From NCBI RefSeq assembly GCF_000013985.1, contig NC_008048.1, positions 2,418,001 to 2,482,000 of the forward strand: DNA of 64,000 nt, written 5' to 3'. The stretch's first letter is position 1. Each line of letters starts with the position of its first letter. Origin of the DNA: Sphingopyxis alaskensis RB2256 (GTDB lineage: Bacteria > Pseudomonadota > Alphaproteobacteria > Sphingomonadales > Sphingomonadaceae). This document shows positions 59,662 to 64,000 of this stretch, one piece after another. Below the pieces are notes generated by a model. That model was not told where the DNA came from and made no database searches. It saw only the letters and a program-made list of their open reading frames with translations. The position numbers and the translations under genes are program-made.

Positions 59662-61590
59662 ATGACCGACCGCCCGCATACGCCGCTGCTCGACACGGTG
59701 GATGTCCCCGCCGACCTCCGCAAGCTGAAGCCCGAAGACCTCCGCCAGTTCGCCGACGAGCTGCGCGCCGAGATGATTTCCGCCGTCGGGACCACGGGCG
59801 GGCACCTGGGTTCCGGGCTCGGCGTCGTCGAGCTGACGACCGCGATCCATTATGTGTTCGACACCCCGCGCGACAAGCTGGTGTGGGACGTCGGCCACCA
59901 ATGCTATCCGCACAAGATCATCACCGGGCGCCGCGACCGCATCCGTACGCTGCGCCAGGGCGGCGGCCTGTCGGGCTTCACCAAGCGCAGCGAGAGCGAA
60001 TATGACCCGTTCGGCGCGGCGCACAGCTCAACCTCGATCAGCGCGGCGCTGGGTTTTGCCATCGCCAACAAGCTGAAGGACGAACCCGGCCGCGCGATCG
60101 CGGTGATCGGCGACGGGTCGATGTCGGCCGGCATGGCCTATGAGGCGATGAACAATGCGAAACAGGCGGGCAACCGGCTGATCGTCATTTTGAACGACAA
60201 TGACATGTCGATCGCGCCGCCCGTCGGCGGGCTGTCGGCCTATCTCGCCAAGCTCGTGTCGTCGCGGCCATTTCTCGAGCTGCGCGAGATTGCGCGGCGC
60301 TTTGCGCGCAAGCTGCCCGAACCGCTGCACAAGGCGGCGAAAAAGACGGACGAATATGCCCGCGGCATGGCGATGGGCGGCACCTTGTTCGAGGAGCTGG
60401 GTTTTTATTATGTCGGGCCGATCGACGGGCATAATCTCGACCATCTGATCCCGATCCTGGAAAATGTCCGCGACAGCGACCATGGCCCGGTGCTGATCCA
60501 CGCAGTGACCAAGAAGGGCAAGGGGTACGCCCCTGCCGAGGCCGCCGCCGACAAATATCACGGGGTGCAGAAGTTCGACGTCATCACCGGCGAACAGGCA
60601 AAGGCGCCACCGGGACCGCCCGCCTATCAGAATGTGTTCGGCGAAACACTGGCGAAGCTGGCCGAAACGGACAAGCGCATCGTCGCGATCACCGCGGCGA
60701 TGCCCTCGGGCACCGGCGTTGACAAGTTCGCGAAGGTGCATCCCGACCGCAGCTTCGACGTCGGCATCGCCGAACAACATGCGGTGACCTTCGCCGCCGG
60801 ATTGGCGGCGCAGGGGATGCGGCCGTTCGCGGCGATCTATTCGACCTTCCTCCAGCGCGCTTATGACCAGGTCGTGCATGATGTGGCGATCCAGAACCTG
60901 CCGGTGCGCTTCGCGATCGACCGCGCGGGGCTGGTCGGCGCCGACGGATCGACCCATGCGGGCTCGTTCGACATCACCTATCTGGCGACCTTGCCCAACA
61001 TGGTGGTGATGGCGGCGGCCGACGAGGCCGAACTGGTCCACATGACCTATACCGCCGCCGAACATGACGCGGGGCCCATCGCCTTCCGCTATCCGCGCGG
61101 TAACGGCACCGGCGTGGCACTGCCTGCGGTGCCGCAGAAGCTGGAAATCGGCAAGGGGCGCGTGGTGCGCGAGGGCAAGACCGTCGCGATCCTGTCGCTG
61201 GGCACCCGGCTTGCCGAGGCACTGAAGGCCGCCGACACGCTGGAGGCGCGCGGACTGTCGACAAGCGTCATCGACCTGCGATTCGCCAAGCCGCTCGACG
61301 AGGAGCTGATCCGCCGGACGCTCGCCGCCCATGAAGTGTGCGTGACGGTCGAGGAAGGCAGCATCGGCGGGCTCGGCGCGCATGTGCTGACCCTGGCGAG
61401 CGACGAGGGACTGATCGACGCGGGGCTGAAGCTGCGCACGCTGCGCCTGCCCGATATGTTCCAGGATCAGGATAAGCCCGAGCTGCAATATGACGCCGCG
61501 GGGCTGAACGCGCCGCAGATCGTCGATACCGTGCTCAAGGCGCTGCGCCACAACAGCGCGGGGGTCGAGGAAGCGGGGGTTCGGGCCTGA
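59662..61590 (+). CDS. dxs: 1-deoxy-D-xylulose-5-phosphate synthase
   Basis: A 642-residue TPP enzyme of full length. The thiamine-binding [17 protein letters not shown] is near residue 152, the conserved [14 protein letters not shown] near residue 80, the catalytic Glu in [17 protein letters not shown] near residue 370 and the substrate-binding [15 protein letters not shown] near residue 420. It condenses pyruvate and glyceraldehyde-3-phosphate, the first step of the MEP isoprenoid pathway, in the cytoplasm. It supplies carotenoids and quinones. It is separated from the leftward DUF3035 gene by a terminator region. Confidence 0.98.
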
Positions 61591-61749
61591 GCCCTGCCGT
61601 CCCGTTCGCGTCGCGCCTCTGTCGGGCCATGATCCTGCCTTGCGCCCCGGCGCAAGCTTTGGAGAGGATCACTGCGCTTGGTTTCCTGCGCGAGGACGCG
61701 GCGAGTGCGCACCCACGGCCGTCGTCCCTGCCGGGCGACCATCGGGCAT

Positions 61750-61772
61750 GAAAAGGGCGGCCGCAGCCGCCC
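61750..61772 (-). terminator. Terminator of the DUF3035 gene
   Basis: On the minus strand GGGCGGC-TGCG-GCCGCCC is followed by TTTT. It ends 24 bases after the stop at 61796. No stronger T-run is seen. Confidence 0.75.
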
Positions 61773-61795
61773 GTTCCTTCAAAGCTCTGTGGCGC

Positions 61796-62215
61796 CTAGG
61801 CCCCCGGAATGGCCGCCTGCGCGTCGCGGCCGTCGCCTTCGGGGGCGGCGAGAATGTCGCGGACGATGAGGCCCTTGTCGACGACCTGCGTGTCGGGGCT
61901 GCCGACCTGGCTGCGGATGCCGGGGTCGGCGCGCGCGCCGTCGGCGCTGCCGATGATCTGCGCTTCGCCGGGGCTGCGCGCCGAGGGGCCGCCGAAGAGC
62001 GCGCGCAGCGTCTGTTCGGCGGTCGATTCGCCGCCGGGGCGCGCGGTGCCGGGCGCGGGCGGGGTCAGCGCGAAATCGGGCGGCACGACGAGCGGCGCCT
62101 GGCGCGACACCATCATCTCGTCGGGGCGGTCGCGGCTGAAAAGGCTGTTCGACCCGCAGGCCGACAAAGTGGTGGCGACGATCGAGGCAGCCAGGATGGC
62201 GGTGGTCCGGTTCAC
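61796..62215 (-). CDS. DUF3035 family lipoprotein
   Basis: A 139-residue protein with a lipoprotein signal, LSACGSN ending near residue 20. The DUF3035 core is APLVVPPDFALTPPAPGTARP near residues 40-60, then STAEQTLRALFGG near residue 65. In Caulobacter a protein of this family, BamF, belongs to the outer-membrane protein assembly complex. The rest is Ala/Gly/Asp rich. It lies 41 bases downstream of lspA, the enzyme that would cleave its signal. Confidence 0.85.
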   Translation of the reverse strand: MNRTTAILAASIVATTLSACGSNSLFSRDRPDEMMVSRQAPLVVPPDFALTPPAPGTARPGGESTAEQTLRALFGGPSARSPGEAQIIGSADGARADPGIRSQVGSPDTQVVDKGLIVRDILAAPEGDGRDAQAAIPGA

Positions 62216-62256
62216 TAAAATACTCTCCTATGCGCCCCGTTTACGCGGTGCCCCAA

Positions 62257-62778
62257 TTAATCGACAGACGGCTTGGCGTCTGCTTGGCCCGCCTTTTCGC
62301 CCAAGAGCAGCGCGCGCGCAACCAGCAAAAGCACGCCGATGGTGATGCACGCATCGGCGACGTTGAAGATCATGAAGGGACGGAAATCGCCGATGTGCAG
62401 GTCGGCGAAGTCGACGACATAGCCGAAACGCACCCGATCGACGATATTGCCGAGCGCGCCGCCGAGGATCAGCGCGAGCGCGATGACGTCGCCCTTCGCC
62501 TGTTCGCGCGTCATCCAGAAGGCGACCGCGGCGGCGACGATCCCGGTGACCGCGACGAGCGTCCAGCGCGTCGTGTCGGTGCAGCTCGCGAACATCGACA
62601 GCGAGATGCCGCAATTTTCGGCCCAGGTCAGGTTGAAGAAGCTGGTGAGCTCGATCTGCCCCTTGGGCTCGAGCGACAGCGGAACGGTGACGATCCATTT
62701 GGTCACCTGATCGAGAAGGAAGGCGACCGCGGCGAAAATCAGGCCGAAGCGCAGATAGGGGGAACGGGCGCTGCTCAT
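62257..62778 (-). CDS. lspA: Prolipoprotein signal peptidase
   Basis: A 173-residue inner-membrane protein with four membrane segments. Signal peptidase II features: FLLDQVTKWIV near residue 20, NLTWAENCGISLSMF near residue 49 and the two catalytic aspartates in GNIVDRVRFGYVVDF (near residue 112) and FNVADACITIG (near residue 139). It cleaves lipoprotein signal peptides. Start ATG 62778 overlaps the ileS stop by four bases (ATGA), so ileS-lspA are coupled, a common arrangement. Confidence 0.95.
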   Translation of the reverse strand: MSSARSPYLRFGLIFAAVAFLLDQVTKWIVTVPLSLEPKGQIELTSFFNLTWAENCGISLSMFASCTDTTRWTLVAVTGIVAAAVAFWMTREQAKGDVIALALILGGALGNIVDRVRFGYVVDFADLHIGDFRPFMIFNVADACITIGVLLLVARALLLGEKAGQADAKPSVD

Positions 62779-64000
62779 CCCGCCCCCAATACCGTCTCGC
62801 ACCGATTGCACAAGGCGCCGTCGGCGGTGACTTCGGGCAGGTGGCGCCAGCAGCGGCCGCATTTGTGGTGGGAGGTGGGGGTGACCCCGACACGGACAAA
62901 ATCAACATGGTCGTGCCAAAAGGTATCACCCAATGGATCGGCGATACGCACTATTTTATCGCCAGATGTCGCTTCCACGACCTCCCACTTCTCCAATTTC
63001 ACATCTTCGACAATGCAAATCTCGGCGAAATTGATCGACCGCAGAAGTTCGAGATCAGCGTCGTGGAAGCAATGAACTTCAAGCCGTGCCTCGAGACTGG
63101 ATTTGACAAGCTTATCGCGACGAAGCGGCTCTATCGCGCCGGAGGCTGCCCAGCGAATCTCGCGAACGCGCGCCCACTTTTCGACCAATTCCGTGTTCCC
63201 GCGAAGGCGGGAACCCAGGGCGGGGTCAGCCGACGCGGGCACTGGATCCCCGCTTTCGCGGGGATGCAACAGGTGGTCGAGGTCAGGCCATTCCAGCAGA
63301 TGTACGCTGCCCGCATCGGGATAGCGCGTCCCCCAAACCTCTTCGCTCGTGAACACCAGCACCGGCGCCGCATAGCGGACGAGCGCGTGGAACAGCACGT
63401 CGAGCACGCTGCGGTACGCGCGGCGTTTGTCGGTGCCGAGCGGCGCGGCGGGACCGAGGTCGCAGTAGAGGACGTCCTTGCGGATATCGAAATAGAAGGC
63501 CGACAGATCCTCGTTGCAGAAATCGGTCAGCAGGCGCGTGTAGCTGTTGAAGTCGAAGTCATCGACCGCGCGCGCGAGCTTGGCGTCGAGGTCGACGAGC
63601 AGCGACAGCATATAGCGTTCGAGTTCGGGCATCGCCGCGACGTCGGCGATGCGCTCCTCCTCAGTAAACCCGTCGAGCGCGCCGAGCAGGTAGCGGAAGG
63701 TGTTCCTGAGCTTGCGATACTGATCGGCGACCCCGGCGAGGATTTCCTTGCCGATGCGGTGGTCCTCGGTGAAATCGACCGAGAGCGCCCACAGACGCAG
63801 GATGTCGGCGCCATAGTCGCGCATCAGGTCGATCGGGCTGATCGTGTTGCCCAAGGACTTCGACATTTTGAGGCCCTTGGCGTCCATGGTGAAGCCGTGG
63901 GTCAGCACCGCCTTGTACGGCGCCTGGCCGCGCGTGCCGCAGGACTCCAGCAGCGACGACTGGAACCAGCCGCGATGCTGGTCGCTGCCCTCGAGATAGA
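62775..64000 (-). CDS. ileS: Isoleucyl-tRNA synthetase, N-terminal part missing (cut by window), with in-frame repeat
   Basis: The frame runs off the right edge; the visible part is the C-terminal 408 codons. The KMSKS motif is intact in KGLKMSKSLGN, with GSDQHRGWFQSSLLES just upstream, and a C-terminal zinc site CGRCWRHL ... CNRCETVLG is present. A block of about 25 residues, HPRESGDPVPASAD ... SRLRGNT, is encoded by a palindromic repeat at 63194-63265 in the C-terminal tRNA-binding region just before KWARVREIRW. The enzyme charges tRNA-Ile. It is coupled to lspA. Confidence 0.96.
   Translation of the reverse strand, partial: YLEGSDQHRGWFQSSLLESCGTRGQAPYKAVLTHGFTMDAKGLKMSKSLGNTISPIDLMRDYGADILRLWALSVDFTEDHRIGKEILAGVADQYRKLRNTFRYLLGALDGFTEEERIADVAAMPELERYMLSLLVDLDAKLARAVDDFDFNSYTRLLTDFCNEDLSAFYFDIRKDVLYCDLGPAAPLGTDKRRAYRSVLDVLFHALVRYAAPVLVFTSEEVWGTRYPDAGSVHLLEWPDLDHLLHPRESGDPVPASADPALGSRLRGNTELVEKWARVREIRWAASGAIEPLRRDKLVKSSLEARLEVHCFHDADLELLRSINFAEICIVEDVKLEKWEVVEATSGDKIVRIADPLGDTFWHDHVDFVRVGVTPTSHHKCGRCWRHLPEVTADGALCNRCETVLGAG
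63194..63265. repeat. Palindromic repeat pair inside ileS (family E/D-like)
   Basis: GTTCCCGCGAAGGCGGGAACCCAG at the left and CTGGATCCCCGCTTTCGCGGGGAT at the right face each other. On the minus strand they are read as the in-frame insert of ileS. Related pairs lie at 58073-58157 and 34990-35077. Confidence 0.75.

Noticed and set aside
61629..61751. 40-codon open frame after dxs
   Set aside because: Low GC at third positions, no ribosome site, and its stop overlaps the terminator of the opposite gene.

Overview
The window is a high-GC (mid-60s percent by eye) chromosomal segment of an alphaproteobacterium, most likely Sphingomonadales and Sphingopyxis-like. This is inferred from the protein sequences, the DUF2155-NDUFA12 pair, the lptC-lptA-rnd cluster, M19/M20 peptidase types and many short palindromic repeats of the kind seen in sphingomonads. 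No rRNA, CRISPR array, prophage or transposase was seen. One tRNA (Gln, CTG anticodon) is present. Both ends cut genes: a DUF2155 gene at the left and ileS at the right.

Left part (1-20 kb): DUF2155, the complex I accessory subunit NDUFA12, DUF192, recX, a divergent fatty-acyl-AMP ligase, a membrane GGDEF-EAL protein and a CHAP protein. A compositionally distinct two-gene island (9469-10943) follows, holding a beta-class DNA methyltransferase and a BglII-family restriction endonuclease that overlap by one base. After it come an rRNA pseudouridine synthase, typA, a cytochrome c/TPR pair, MTA/SAH nucleosidase, a bile-acid-symporter-like protein and a TelA/XpaC pair.

Middle (20-44.7 kb): tRNA-Gln, an adrenodoxin-reductase-type ferredoxin reductase with a DoxX protein, a renal-type dipeptidase, an acyl-CoA dehydrogenase, an M20 amidohydrolase, nadB, an ABC ATPase, a DUF4402 surface protein, a zf-CHCC protein, tldD, several small metabolic or hypothetical genes, then glnK-amt behind a near-consensus sigma-54 promoter. 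A TonB-dependent receptor follows, then a small-RNA candidate ending in a strong terminator, a probable frameshifted gene, a VOC protein divergent from an HxlR regulator, a GMC oxidoreductase and a three-gene operon with a sterol-desaturase-type hydroxylase.

Right part (45-64 kb): recQ, an arsenic operon arsR-arsI-arsC-aqpS with a nested-dyad operator, an Atm1-like exporter, a 49-residue small protein, lptA-lptC and rnd, a double cold-shock-domain protein with a Gly/Arg-rich N terminus, a run of six small redox/detoxification genes facing a LysR regulator, a MipA/OmpV outer-membrane protein, dxs, a DUF3035 lipoprotein, lspA and ileS.

The most unusual large-scale property is the density of paired palindromic repeats. 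At least eight sequence families occur in gaps, mostly as facing pairs. Two copies lie in frame inside protein-coding genes (ileS and a hypothetical gene) and one palindrome supplies the stop codon of a nuclease-family gene. Start codons were chosen from Shine-Dalgarno-like sequence, overlaps and family length where possible; starts marked uncertain in the entries are judgement calls.
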